Shown: one piece after another, positions 16,548-28,000 of the stretch | How the letters are laid out: the number at the start of each line of letters is the position of its first letter | How positions within the stretch are numbered: position 1 is the stretch's first letter | Assembly: GCA_041481445.1 (NCBI GenBank) | Contig: JBGPBV010000012.1 | Span: 1 to 64,000 of the forward strand | Reading direction: 5' to 3' | Length of the DNA stretch: 64,000 nt | Origin: AA29 sp041481445 | Lineage (GTDB): Bacteria > Acidobacteriota > Vicinamibacteria > Fen-336 | Translations under genes and position numbers: made by a program | Notes under the pieces: model-generated | The model's database searches: none | The model's input: the letters and a program-made list of their open reading frames with translations, nothing else | What the model was told of the DNA's origin: nothing

Positions 16548-19031
16548 CTACGGCTGGGCGGGCACTCCGCCCGTGGGCGGCGGGACCGGGTAGATCTCCG
16601 CGTACCGCTCATAGCTGTTCATCACCTTCCGCACGTAATCCTTGGTCTCGTCGAAGTTGATGACGGAGAGATAGGTGTCGTCGCCGGCGGCGGGGGCCAG
16701 GCGGACCCAGAGGCGCGCCTGGTTCGGGCCCGCGTTGTAGGCGGCGACCGCCTCGTAGCCATCGCGGCCGAACTGCCCGAGGAGGTCGCCGATGTACTTC
16801 GCCCCCAGCTGGATGATCACGCGCGGATCGTAGAGGTCCTCCGGTGAGACCTGGACGAGGCCGATGGCCTGCCCCACCTCGCGGGCGGTGGTGATGATGA
16901 ACTGCAGGAGGCCCCGTGCCGCCGCCGCCGACTTCGCGCGCGGGTTGAAGCGCGACTCCTCGCGCATGATCGCGAGCACCAGGCGCGGGTCCGCGCCGTG
17001 CTTGCGCGACTGCGCCGCCACCTCGTCGTAGAAGTAGCGCGGGTACTGCAGCTCGCGGACGAAGGGAGGCAGGAGGGCGGGCAGGTAGTCGCCGGGGACG
17101 TCCTCGCGCGTGGTCACCTCCGCCGCGTAGATCGACGCCCGGGAGGCCCCGCCGCGGCGCAGGGCCTCCGCGCGCGCGATCCCCTGCGCCAGCGGGTGCA
17201 GCGGATAGCGGCCGAGGACGAGGTCGGTCGCGTCGTCGAACAGGCCCATGGCCAGGAGGAGGTCGGGCCGGGCGGGCTCGGCCTCGCCCTCCGTGAAGAG
17301 GGGGAAGCGCGGGAAGTCGGGGGCGGGCAGGTCGAGCACCGCCGCGTAGGGCTCGGAGCGCCGGTAGAGGGCGGCCAGCCGCGCCCGCTCCGCGGCCTCC
17401 TGGTCGGGAGGCGCCAGGAGCACCACGTCCGTCTGCGCCCGGCGCGCGGCCTCGACCTGGCCCGCGTCCAGCAGGCGCTGCACCTCCGCCTGGTGCGCCT
17501 CCCGGTCCACGCGCAGCCGGGAGACGAGCGGCTCCGAGGCCAGGCGCTGCCGCGCGAAGAACGCGAAGTGGGTGGGGGTGTCCGCGCGCAGTACCTTCAG
17601 GTACACCCGGCCGGCCAGGCGCGGATCGCGCGACTCCACCGCCCGCGCCTTCCAGTACTGGATCTCGGGCACGTCCTTCTTCTCGAGCAGCCGCGGCTTG
17701 ATGCGCTCCAGCTCGCGCAGGGCCAGCTCGGGCCGGCCGAGCCCCATCATGCCGATCGCGTAGGCCAGCGTGGCTTCGACCACGGCGTGCGTGTTCGCGA
17801 AGCGCAGCTGCACCGTGCGCAGGTCGGCCTGGGCCTCCGCCATCCGCTTGCGCTGGATCCGGATCCGCAGGCGTTGCGTGAGGGTGGAGGAGGCGCGGGT
17901 GGTCCGGCCTCCGGGGCCGATCGCGCTCGTCAGGTGGCGCTCGGCGCGGGCGTCGTCGCCCAGGAGCTGCGCGCAGCGCGCCGCGTTGTACAGGAAGTTG
18001 GCCTTGGCCTCCCCGTCACGTGCGAGGGGCGCTCCTTCCAGGAACGCCTTCTCGGCCTCCTCGTAGTGCTCGCGTCCGAACTCCGCGCGCGCGATCGAGA
18101 AGACGAGGTCGTCCCGGCGGGCCGGAAGCTGCGGGAGGGCGCGGCGCAGCAGCTCCAGCGCGCGGTCGAAATGGCGGGCGTTGCGCTCGCTCTCGCCGAT
18201 GAGGACGAGGTCCTCGGCGGAGTACCGGGGAAGCCACTCGAGACGGTCCAGGGCGAGGGCCACGCGCTCGGCGGCGTCGTCGGCCAGGTTCCCCCCGCGC
18301 AGGAAGCGCAGGCCGTCCGCGATGGCGATCTCGTCGCCCTTGGCCGCGCGGGCGGCCACGACCCGGCTCTCGAGGTCACGCGCCACCGGTGCCTCGACCG
18401 TCCCCGCCACCCTGGTGGCGAGGTCGGCCAGGGCTCTCGGATCGCCTTTCCCGGCCAGGTAGGCGGTCAGGTCCTCGAGCGCGGTGAGCCGATACGTCGC
18501 CTTCGGGAGCTCGACGACGAGCGTCTCGCGCAGGCGCGCCGCGTCTTCTTCATGGCCCTCCGCCCGGGCGGCCTGGGCGGCGTGGTAGAGAGCGAGGTCA
18601 CGGAAGGGATGGCCGTCGGCCAGGAACGGCTCGAGGGCCTGCCGCCCGGCGGCGGGCTGGCCGCGCGCGATCTTCGCCCGTGCCTGCAGGTAGGCGAGCT
18701 GATACCGGCGATAGAGGTCGGGGCTCTCACGCCCGATGACGTCGAGAAGGGCGTCGAGGCCGGCCCAGTCGCCCTTCTCCTCGCGCTCGCGGAAGCGGGC
18801 CGTCCACGCCTCCACGGGCAGGGCCGAGACCTCGGCGACGTTGAGGCGCGCGCTCGACCGCGAGCCCCCGCCGGGCAGGGCCGACCGTCGCGCGCGGGCG
18901 TTGAGGTGGGCGAGCGCGGCCCAGGCGATCACCGTCACGGCGACCCCCGCCGGCACCGCCCACCGCCGCCACCGTTCGAGCCCCGTCAATCCGCCTCCCC
19001 GGGTCGCGCGCGCACGAGACCCCTCCTCCAT
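16548..19031 (-). CDS. slt: Soluble lytic murein transglycosylase (Slt70-like)
   Basis: 827 residues. It begins with a short cytoplasmic tail and one membrane anchor (WAVPAGVAVTVIAWAALAHL, about 24-43), followed by a long helical superhelix of TPR-like repeats. The C-terminal SLT domain has the catalytic Glu in LAIMREESRFNP, then AAAARGLLQFIITTAREV, GAKYIGDLLGQF and the signature AVAAYNAGPNQARLW. It cleaves the MurNAc-GlcNAc bond with 1,6-anhydro product formation in the periplasm. Length and layout fit Slt70 apart from the membrane anchor in place of a cleaved signal. It starts 40 nt after the stop of the transhydrogenase gene. Confidence 0.9.
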   Translation of the reverse strand: MEEGSRARATRGGGLTGLERWRRWAVPAGVAVTVIAWAALAHLNARARRSALPGGGSRSSARLNVAEVSALPVEAWTARFREREEKGDWAGLDALLDVIGRESPDLYRRYQLAYLQARAKIARGQPAAGRQALEPFLADGHPFRDLALYHAAQAARAEGHEEDAARLRETLVVELPKATYRLTALEDLTAYLAGKGDPRALADLATRVAGTVEAPVARDLESRVVAARAAKGDEIAIADGLRFLRGGNLADDAAERVALALDRLEWLPRYSAEDLVLIGESERNARHFDRALELLRRALPQLPARRDDLVFSIARAEFGREHYEEAEKAFLEGAPLARDGEAKANFLYNAARCAQLLGDDARAERHLTSAIGPGGRTTRASSTLTQRLRIRIQRKRMAEAQADLRTVQLRFANTHAVVEATLAYAIGMMGLGRPELALRELERIKPRLLEKKDVPEIQYWKARAVESRDPRLAGRVYLKVLRADTPTHFAFFARQRLASEPLVSRLRVDREAHQAEVQRLLDAGQVEAARRAQTDVVLLAPPDQEAAERARLAALYRRSEPYAAVLDLPAPDFPRFPLFTEGEAEPARPDLLLAMGLFDDATDLVLGRYPLHPLAQGIARAEALRRGGASRASIYAAEVTTREDVPGDYLPALLPPFVRELQYPRYFYDEVAAQSRKHGADPRLVLAIMREESRFNPRAKSAAAARGLLQFIITTAREVGQAIGLVQVSPEDLYDPRVIIQLGAKYIGDLLGQFGRDGYEAVAAYNAGPNQARLWVRLAPAAGDDTYLSVINFDETKDYVRKVMNSYERYAEIYPVPPPTGGVPAQP

Positions 19032-19071
19032 TGGAAGCGAACGCCATGCCAGCGGGGGGCCGGCGGCCGAC

Positions 19072-20250
<1,179 letters not shown>

Positions 20251-20291
20251 GGGTTCCTAAACTACCACTTCTGCCTTAGGATCCGGGCGCG

Positions 20292-21941
20292 ATGTCCACG
20301 TCCGCCGCCCCCGCGCCGGCTGCGCCGTCCTCCGCGCGCTACCACTGGGCCACCGCCGGCGACGTCAACGCGTTCTTCGGGCTGATGCTCGACAACGTGA
20401 TGAACCTGGTCATCCTGGCCGGGATCCTCATCTTCGTGTTCGGCTTCCCCGAGGACCTCGTCTACACGCGCATGTTCCCCGGCACCGCGCTGGGCGTGAT
20501 GTTCGGCGACCTCGTCTACACGTGGATGGCTTTCCGGCTGGCCAAGCGCGAGGGACGCAGCGACGTCACCGCGATGCCGCTCGGCCTCGACGCGCCCAGC
20601 ACGATCGGGATGGCCTTCGCGGTCCTGGGCCCCGCGTTCACCGCGGCCAAGGCCCGGATGCCGGTCCACGAGGCCGCCATCTTCGCCTGGCAGGTCGGGA
20701 TGGCCTGCATGATCCTCATCGGCCTCTTCAAGGTCGGCATGTCGTTCGTGGGCGGGACGGTGCAGCGCATCGTCCCCGGGGCGGCCATGCTGGGGTCGCT
20801 GGCCGGCATCGGCATCGCCCTCATGGGCGTGCTGCAGCTCGGGGACATCCTCCTCGAGCCCGTGGTCGGGATGATATCGCTCGCCATCATCTTCTATGCG
20901 CTGATCGCGCGGCTCCGCCTGCCCTTCCGGGCGCCGGGAGTGCTGGCCTCGGTCGCGACGGGCGCGGCCGTGTACTACGTCATGCGGGCCTTCGGCCTGC
21001 TCCAGCATCCGCTGCCGCCGCCCGTGCTGAGCTTTCCGATCGGGTTCCCCGTCCCCACTCTCGGCTTCCTGCACGGGATGCCGACCGCGCTCACCCAGTA
21101 CATCCCGATGGCGATCCCGTTCGCGATCCTGACCGTGGTCGGGGGCATCAACGTCACGGAGAGCGCGCGCCTGGCCGGCGACGGCTACCGGACGCGCGAC
21201 ATCCTGCTCACGGAGGCGATCGCGACCCTGCTCGCCGGCGTCTGCGGCGGCGTCTCCCAGTCCACGCCCTACATCGGCCATCCCGCCTACAAGGCGATGG
21301 GCGGACGCGCGGCCTACACGCTGGCCTGCGCGCTGTTCGTGGGCCTGGGCGGGATCTTCGGCTACATCCCGCTCATGGCCAAGATCCTCCCCCTGGCCTG
21401 CCTGGCCCCCATCCTCATCTTCGTGGCCTTCGACATCGTGGCCCAGTCGTTCCACGCCACTCCGCAGGCCCATGCGCCCGCGGTCTGCTTCGCGATCTTC
21501 CCCTCCGTGGCCCAGCTCCTGCGGATCACGCTCGACAAGGCGAACTCGACGGGCATCCTGCTGCGCTCCGCGCTCGAGGCGCCGGTCGTGGCGGAGCAGG
21601 CGAAGATCCCGCTGGGCTTCGCGGACAACTTCGGCGTCTTCGTGATGCTCGCCAACGGGTTCATCCTGACCGCGATGCTGTGGGGCGCGTTCCTGGCCTT
21701 CCTGATCGACCTGCGCTTCCGCGCCACCGCGATCACGCTCGCCCTCTGCTCGGTCCTCTCGCTCTTCGGCGTCATCCACTCCGTGCTGCCGACGGGAGGG
21801 ATCTACCTGCCCTGGAGCTCGGTCCTCGGGAGCTCGAGCGCGCCCTATCACTGGGCGGCGGCCTATGCCCTGGTGGCGGTGATGATCCTCGGGCTGGCCG
21901 CCAGCGGGCGAGGGGCCCTGGCGCGCGAAGACGCCGCCTGA
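20292..21941 (+). CDS. NCS2-like nucleobase/xanthine permease family protein
   Basis: 549-residue inner-membrane protein with about 12-13 hydrophobic helices (for example LVILAGILIFVFGFP and MACMILIGLFKVGMSFVGG). Features of the AzgA/NCS2 permease group are the early TAMPLGLDAPSTIGMAFAVL segment and the mid-protein INVTESARLAGDGYRTRDIL with CGGVSQSTPYIGHPAYKAMG. The substrate is probably a purine, pyrimidine or similar ring compound, but the sequence does not fix it. The start at 20292 is 41 bp from the divergent pntA gene; no nearby purine gene supports a specific substrate. Confidence 0.75.
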   Translation: MSTSAAPAPAAPSSARYHWATAGDVNAFFGLMLDNVMNLVILAGILIFVFGFPEDLVYTRMFPGTALGVMFGDLVYTWMAFRLAKREGRSDVTAMPLGLDAPSTIGMAFAVLGPAFTAAKARMPVHEAAIFAWQVGMACMILIGLFKVGMSFVGGTVQRIVPGAAMLGSLAGIGIALMGVLQLGDILLEPVVGMISLAIIFYALIARLRLPFRAPGVLASVATGAAVYYVMRAFGLLQHPLPPPVLSFPIGFPVPTLGFLHGMPTALTQYIPMAIPFAILTVVGGINVTESARLAGDGYRTRDILLTEAIATLLAGVCGGVSQSTPYIGHPAYKAMGGRAAYTLACALFVGLGGIFGYIPLMAKILPLACLAPILIFVAFDIVAQSFHATPQAHAPAVCFAIFPSVAQLLRITLDKANSTGILLRSALEAPVVAEQAKIPLGFADNFGVFVMLANGFILTAMLWGAFLAFLIDLRFRATAITLALCSVLSLFGVIHSVLPTGGIYLPWSSVLGSSSAPYHWAAAYALVAVMILGLAASGRGALAREDAA

Positions 21942-21980
21942 GGCCCCGCCGGGCCGCCGTCCTCGCGGTACCATCCGGGG

Positions 21981-23690
21981 ATGCGCCTGCGCCGGGCCGC
22001 CGCCGCGGCCGTCCTCGTGCTCGCGGGAGGGGCCGCTCTCGGGGCCTACTGCGCGGCCCGCGCGATCGAGCGGCGTGTCACCGCAATGGTGCGCGCCCAG
22101 GGCGCGCCCCTGGGCCTCTCCGTGGAGACGGTGTGGTTCTCGTGGACGGCGCCCCTGCGCCTGGGGCACCTCGCGCTCGCGCCCAAGGGCGGTGAGCGGC
22201 TGACCATCGAGGAGGCCGGGATCGGCTGGAGCCTCCACGGCGGCGACGACCCGCGGGCGCACGTCCGTCGGGTGTCGCTGCGCGGCGTGCGCCTGGAGCG
22301 GGGCGGGCTCGTCGTGGAGTGGCCGTCGGCGGACCTCGACGTGGTGGCCTGGGAGCGCGGGGCGGGACAGGAGCGCATCCAGGTCCGCCAGCGGCCGTCC
22401 GGGGGCACGCTCGACGCGCGCGTCCGGAAGGAGGAGTCCGCCCGCGAGACGTCGGTCGCGCTCGACGACTTCGACCTGTCGGGCGCGCGCGTGCGGTGGT
22501 CGGCGGAGCCCCTGGCCGCCCTGGGGGTCTGGACGGGACGTCTCACGCTCTCGCAGGTTCCGGGCCGTCTCGCCACCGACGGCGCGCTCTCCGCGCGGGC
22601 GGTCCGGTTCGCGTTTCCACGCGAGCTCGGCCTCGGGAGCGGGGACTACGGCACGCCCACCGCGGTGTCCCTGGCCTGGGCCGGCGCGCGCGACGGCGAG
22701 TCCGTGGAAGTGCACCGCCTGGCCGCGCGCGTGGGCGGCCTGGAGCTCGAGGGGCACGGCCATCTCGACGGAGCCGGTGACCGCCTGGTCGCTCTCGTCG
22801 TGTCCGCGCGCACCGACCTCGGGGCGGCCTTCCAGACGGCGGCGCTCGAGCTGCCGCCCGCGCTGCCGGTGGCGCCCACCGACCGGCTGGGCACCGCCTC
22901 CTTCGACGTCACCGTGGAGGGTCCGCTCGCCCACCCCGCCTTCCTGCGCATCGTCCCCCACCTGCGCTTCGACTCCACGCCGCAGGTCGCGGAGAAGCTC
23001 GAGTTCCTGCGGCGGCCCTTCCGCTTCCGGCCGCCCGACGCGGAGGGCGTGACCCTGGACGTGCGGGAGGGAGCGGCCGACTTCATCCCCCTGGGCCGGG
23101 TGCCGCCGCTGTTCCTGCGCGCGCTGCTCATCTCGGAGGACGCGGGTTTCTACGGGCATCCCGGCGTCGACGTGGCGGAGATCCCGGTGGCCTGGGCCGC
23201 GAACGTCGAGCGCGGCACCCCCGCCCGCGGCGCCTCCACCATCACCCAGCAGCTCGTCAAGAACCTGTTCCTCTCGAGGGACAAGAGCTACGGCCGCAAG
23301 CTGGAGGAGGCGGCCCTGGCCCTCCTCGTGGATGCGGCGGTCCCCAAGTGGCGCCTCCTCGAGATCTACGTCAACGTGATCGAATGGGGGCCGAGCCTCT
23401 TCGGGCTCGTGCCCGCCGCCCGCCACTACTTCGGCAAGGCGCCGGCGGACCTGAGCCCGAAGGAGATGGCCTTCCTCGTGTGCCTCATCCCGAGCCCCGT
23501 GCGTTACCACCAGGCGCACGTGACCGGCCACCTGGGCCCGGGGATGGAGCAGCTCGTGTCGAACCTGCTGGCGAAGCTGCGCTCGGTCGACGCGATCGAC
23601 GAGGGCCAGTACCGGGAGGCCCTGGCCGAGGAGCTGCAGTTCCGGCCCGAGAGCGCCTCCGGCGACGCCCTTGCCACCGGCACGGACTGA
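21981..23690 (+). CDS. AsmA-like domain fused to a GT51 peptidoglycan glycosyltransferase
   Basis: 569 residues: membrane anchor (AAAAAVLVLAGGAALGAY, 6-23), about 320 residues of repetitive beta-structure like AsmA/DUF748 periplasmic proteins (LSVETVWFSWTAPLRLGHLA, VRRVSLRGVRLERGGLVVEW), then a glycosyltransferase family 51 domain. GT51 motifs are complete: EDAGFYGHPGVD (catalytic Glu386), GASTITQQLVKNLFLSRDKS, and EIYVNVIEWG with the second Glu461. There is no transpeptidase domain, so it is monofunctional like MtgA, polymerising lipid II in the periplasm. The start ATG follows a run of four G. The following gene is an RND adaptor 70 bp downstream, probably separately controlled. Confidence 0.85.
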   Translation: MRLRRAAAAAVLVLAGGAALGAYCAARAIERRVTAMVRAQGAPLGLSVETVWFSWTAPLRLGHLALAPKGGERLTIEEAGIGWSLHGGDDPRAHVRRVSLRGVRLERGGLVVEWPSADLDVVAWERGAGQERIQVRQRPSGGTLDARVRKEESARETSVALDDFDLSGARVRWSAEPLAALGVWTGRLTLSQVPGRLATDGALSARAVRFAFPRELGLGSGDYGTPTAVSLAWAGARDGESVEVHRLAARVGGLELEGHGHLDGAGDRLVALVVSARTDLGAAFQTAALELPPALPVAPTDRLGTASFDVTVEGPLAHPAFLRIVPHLRFDSTPQVAEKLEFLRRPFRFRPPDAEGVTLDVREGAADFIPLGRVPPLFLRALLISEDAGFYGHPGVDVAEIPVAWAANVERGTPARGASTITQQLVKNLFLSRDKSYGRKLEEAALALLVDAAVPKWRLLEIYVNVIEWGPSLFGLVPAARHYFGKAPADLSPKEMAFLVCLIPSPVRYHQAHVTGHLGPGMEQLVSNLLAKLRSVDAIDEGQYREALAEELQFRPESASGDALATGTD

Positions 23691-23701
23691 GCGGCGCCGC
23701 T

Positions 23702-23719
23702 CGTAAAGACGACGTAAAG
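23702..23719. promoter_or_regulatory. Tandem 11-bp-spaced repeat before the RND efflux operon
   Basis: CGTAAAG occurs at 23702-23708 and again at 23713-23719, exactly 11 bp apart (TTTACG on the minus strand). Direct repeats with one helical-turn spacing are typical binding sites for OmpR/PhoB-family response regulators. The same TTTAC core in 11-bp steps occurs at 37539-37567 beside a two-component operon in this window. Confidence 0.55.
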
Positions 23720-23760
23720 CATTCCGTCGCGCCTGCCCCGCTGTCGAGGCGCGGGCTAAG

Positions 23761-25053
23761 ATGCCTCCGGGGCGGGAATCGGAGCGCAAGACGCGAATGG
23801 CAGTCGAGACACCGGTCGTCCCGTCCACCGCGGCCGCGGATCGATCCGACGACGAAGGCGGCGAGCCCGGGCCGCAGCCGCGCCGGTGGCGTCGAAGCCT
23901 CCTGATCGCGGGCGCCGCCCTTCTCCTCCTCATCCCGGTCGTCCTGCTCCTGCGCGGGCGGGGGGCCAAGCCGGGCCGCGACCGCGGGGCCGGGCGCACG
24001 TTCGCGGTGGTGGCCGCCGCCGCGCATACCGGCGACATGCCGGTGTACCTCGACGGTCTCGGTACCGTGACCGCCATCAACACCGTGACCGTGCGCAGCC
24101 GCGTGGACGGCCAGCTCGTGCGCGTCTCCTACCAGGAGGGGCAGCTCGTCCGGCAGGGCGACCTGCTCGCGCAGATCGACCCGCGGCCGTTCGAGGTCCA
24201 GGCCCAGCAGGCCGAAGGGCAGCTCGCCCGCGACGAGGCCGCGCTCCAGAACGCCCGCCTGGACCTCAAGCGCTACGAGGCGCTGATGGCGGAGGACGCC
24301 GTCCCCCGCCAGCAGCTCGACACGCAGGCGGCCACCGTCAACCAGCTCGAGGGCACCATCAAGACGGACCAGGCCCAGGTGGCGAGCGCGCGCCTCAACC
24401 TGACCTACAGCCGCATCACCGCCCCCATCACCGGCCGCGTGGGCCTGCGCATCGTCGATCCCGGCAACATGGTGCACGCCTCGGATCCGAATGGGCTCGT
24501 GGTGATCACGCAGATCCAGCCCATCGGGGTCGTGTTCACGATCCCGGCCGACCAGCTCCCGCCGGTGATGGCGGGGATGACGCACGGCCCCCGGCTGCGC
24601 GTCGAGGCCTGGGACCGCGACCGGAAGAACCTCCTCGCGCAGGGAACGCTCGAGGCCGTGGACAACCAGATCGACGAGACGACGGGCACCATGCGCCTGA
24701 AGGCCCTCTTCCCCAACGAGGGGGCCACCCTCTTCTCCAACCAGTTCGTCAACGCGCGCCTCCTCGTCGACACCTTGCACGGCACCGTGATGATCCCGAC
24801 CGCCGCCCTGCAGCGCAGCCCGCAGGGGACCTACGTCTGGGTGGTGAAGCCGGACTCCACCGCCGACATGCGCACGGTGGAGGTGCAGCACACGGAGGGA
24901 GAAGAGACCGCGGTCCGCTCCGGCGTCGCGCCGGGCGAGCCCGTGGTGACGGACGGCGTCGACAACCTCCAGCCGGGGGCGAAGGTGACCACGGGTGGAG
25001 CGGGTGGGGCGGGTGGAGCGGGAGGTGGAGGCGCCCGGAGGCCCGTGCCGTGA
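23761..25053 (+). CDS. mdtA: RND efflux periplasmic adaptor (MdtA-like)
   Basis: 430 residues from the ATG at 23761; an in-frame ATG at 23797 is an equally possible start. The N-terminal signal/anchor (LLIAGAALLLLIPVVLLLRG) is followed by VYLDGLGTVTAINTVTVRSR, a biotinyl-lipoyl half-motif (GQLVRVSYQEGQLVRQGDLL), an alpha-hairpin coiled coil (FEVQAQQAEGQLARDEAALQ), the second lipoyl half (ITAPITGRVGLRIVDPGNMV) and beta-barrel/MP domains. The C-terminus has a Gly/Ala-rich tail. It connects the inner-membrane RND pump to the outer-membrane channel. The stop overlaps the next start (GTGA at 25050-25053). Preceded by a tandem response-regulator-type repeat. Confidence 0.92.
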   Translation: MPPGRESERKTRMAVETPVVPSTAAADRSDDEGGEPGPQPRRWRRSLLIAGAALLLLIPVVLLLRGRGAKPGRDRGAGRTFAVVAAAAHTGDMPVYLDGLGTVTAINTVTVRSRVDGQLVRVSYQEGQLVRQGDLLAQIDPRPFEVQAQQAEGQLARDEAALQNARLDLKRYEALMAEDAVPRQQLDTQAATVNQLEGTIKTDQAQVASARLNLTYSRITAPITGRVGLRIVDPGNMVHASDPNGLVVITQIQPIGVVFTIPADQLPPVMAGMTHGPRLRVEAWDRDRKNLLAQGTLEAVDNQIDETTGTMRLKALFPNEGATLFSNQFVNARLLVDTLHGTVMIPTAALQRSPQGTYVWVVKPDSTADMRTVEVQHTEGEETAVRSGVAPGEPVVTDGVDNLQPGAKVTTGGAGGAGGAGGGGARRPVP

Positions 25054-28000
25054 GCCCGTCCCGGCCCTTCATCCTGCGGCCGGTCGCGACGTCGCTCTTG
25101 ATGGCGGGGCTCCTGATCGCGGGAGTGCTCGGGTTCAAGCTGCTCCCCGTCTCCGCCCTGCCCCAGGTGGACTACCCGACCATCCAGGTCACGACGTTCT
25201 ACCCGGGCGCGAGCCCGGACGTGATGGCCTCGGCGGTGACGGCGCCCCTCGAGCGCCAGTTCGGCCAGCTCCCCGGCCTCAACCAGATGACGTCCACGAG
25301 CTCGGACGGCAGCTCGGTCATCACCCTGCAGTTCACCCTCGAGCTCAACATCGACATCGCGGAGCAGGAGGTGCAGGCGGCCATCAACGCCTCCGGCACC
25401 TACCTCCCGCGCGACCTGCCCAACCCGCCCATCTACAGCAAGACCAACCCCGCGGACGCGCCCATCCTGACCCTGGCCCTCACCTCCGACACCCTGCCCC
25501 TGGCCAAGGTCGAGGACTTCGCGGACACGCGCTTCGCCCAGAAGATCTCGCAGCTCCCCGGCGTGGGCCTCGTGAGCATCAGCGGCGGGCAGAAGCCGGC
25601 GGTGCGCGTGCAGGTGAACCCGACCGCCCTGTCCTCCTACGGCCTCACCGTCGAGGACGTGCGCGCGGCCATCGCCCAGGCCAACGTGAACCAGGCCAAG
25701 GGCAGCTTCGACGGCCCGCGCGAGCTGTACGCGATCGCCGCCAACGACCAGCTCCTCTCCAGCGAGCAGTACCGGCCGCTCGTGATCGCCTACCGCAACA
25801 ACGCGCCCGTCCGGCTCTCCGACGTGGCGAACGTGGTGGACAGCGCCGAGAACCTCAAGCAGGCGGCCTGGATGAACAAGACGCCGGCCGTCATCATGAA
25901 CATCCAGCGCCAGCCCGGGGCCAACATCATCGCGGTGGTGGACCGCATCAAGGCCCTCCTGCCCCAGCTTCGCGCCTCCCTGCCCGCCTCGGTCAAGGTC
26001 GCCATCCTGACCGACCGCACCACGACCATCCGCGCCTCCGTGCAGGACGTGGAGTTCGAGCTGCTGCTCACCATCGCCCTGGTCGTGATGGTCATCTTCC
26101 TGTTCCTGCGCACGCTGGCCGCCACCGTGATCCCGAGCGTGGCCGTGCCCCTCAGCCTCCTCGGCACCTTCGGGGTGATGTACCTGCTCGGCTACTCGCT
26201 GAACAACCTGACCCTGATGGCCCTGACCATCGCCACCGGCTTCGTGGTGGACGACGCCATCGTGATGATCGAGAACATCACCCGTTACATCGAGGAGGGC
26301 GAGCCGCCGCGGGCGGCCGCGCTCAAGGGGGCGGAGCAGATCGGCTTCACGATCCTGTCCCTGACCGTCTCCCTCATCGCCGTCCTCATCCCGCTCCTCT
26401 TCATGGGCGACGTGGTGGGCCGGCTCTTCCGCGAGTTCGCGATCACGCTGTCCGTGACCATCCTCGTGTCCGCGGTGGTGTCGCTGACCCTGACTCCGAT
26501 GATGTGCGCGCGCCTCCTGCACCACCGCCCGCCCGCGGAGCAGGGCCGCCTCTATCGCGCCTCCGAGCGCGGCTTCGAGCGCGTGATCGCCTTCTACACG
26601 CGCACCCTGGCCTGGGTGCTCGAGCACCAGCCGGCCACGCTGGTCGTGGCCGCGGCCACCCTCGTGGCCACCGTCCTCCTCTACATCGTGATCCCCAAGG
26701 GCTTCTTCCCCGTGCAGGACACCGGCGTGATCCTGGGGATCTCGGAGGCCACCCAGTCCATCTCCTTCCCGGCCATGGCCGAGAAGCAGCAGGCCCTGGC
26801 CCGCGTGATCCTCGAGGACCCCTCGGTGGAGAGCCTGTCCTCCTTCATCGGGATCGACGGCACCAACACCACGATGAACAGCGGGCGGATCCAGATCAAC
26901 CTGAAGCCGCTGGAGGAGCGCCACGCCGGCGCCATCGACGTCATCCGGCGCCTCCAGCCCGACCTCGCCAAGGTGCAGGGGATCACCCTGTTCCTCCAGC
27001 CGGTGCAGGACCTCACCGTCGAGGACCGCGTGAGCCGCACGCAGTACCAGTACAGCCTGGAGGACCCGGACGCGCGTGAGCTGGGGGAATGGGTGCCCAA
27101 GCTCGTGGCCCGCCTGCAGGCCCTGCCCGAGCTGCGCGACGTGGCCAGCGACCAGCAGAACGCGGGCCTGCAGGCCCACATCGACCTCGACCGCGCCACC
27201 GCCTCCCGCCTCGGTATCACTCCCCAGATGCTCGACGACGCCCTCTACGACTCCTTCGGGCAGCGGCAGATCTCGACGATGTTCACCCAGCTCAACCAGT
27301 ACCGCGTGGTGCTGGAGGTCGCCCCCGGCTTCCAGAAGACGCCCGAGAACCTGGAGGACGTCTACCTGCGCTCGGCGGAGGGCGGAACCATTCCCCTTCG
27401 CGCCTTCAGCACCGTGCGCCTCCAGAACGCACCCCTGGTCGTGAACCACCAGGGCCAGTTCCCGGTGTCCACGGTGTCCTTCAACCTCGCCCCCGGCGCG
27501 TCGCTCGGCCAGGCCGTGCGCGCCATCGACGAGGTCATCGCCGACATCGGCCTGCCCGCCAGCATCCAGGCCGAGTTCCAGGGCACGGCGCGCGCCTTCC
27601 AGGCCTCCCTGACCAACCAGCCGCTCCTCATCCTGGCCGCCGTGATCACGGTGTACATCCTGCTCGGCATCCTCTACGAGAGCTACATCCACCCCGTCAC
27701 GATCCTGTCCACGCTGCCGTCGGCGGGAGTGGGCGCGCTCCTGTCCCTGATGCTGTGCCAGACCGATTTCTCGGTGATCGCGCTCATCGGGATCATCCTG
27801 CTCATCGGGATCGTCGAGAAGAACGCGATCATGATGATCGACTTCGCCCTCGACGCCGAGCGCAAGGAGGGCAAGCCGCCGGAGGAGGCCATCTTCCAGG
27901 CCGCCCAGCTCCGCTTCCGGCCCATCCTGATGACGACGATGGCGGCCCTGTTCGCGGGCGTCCCCCTCGCCCTGGGCTCCGGCATCGGGTCCGAGCTGCG

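Noticed and set aside
20262..24083. Minus-strand frame of 1273 codons
   Set aside because: It runs opposite to the permease, GT51 and adaptor genes, which all have clear motifs; it contains only His/Arg/Glu/Gly-rich shadow sequence.
24831..27692. Minus-strand frame of 953 codons opposite mdtB
   Set aside because: Low-complexity Val/Glu/His/Gly shadow of the permease codon pattern with no domain.
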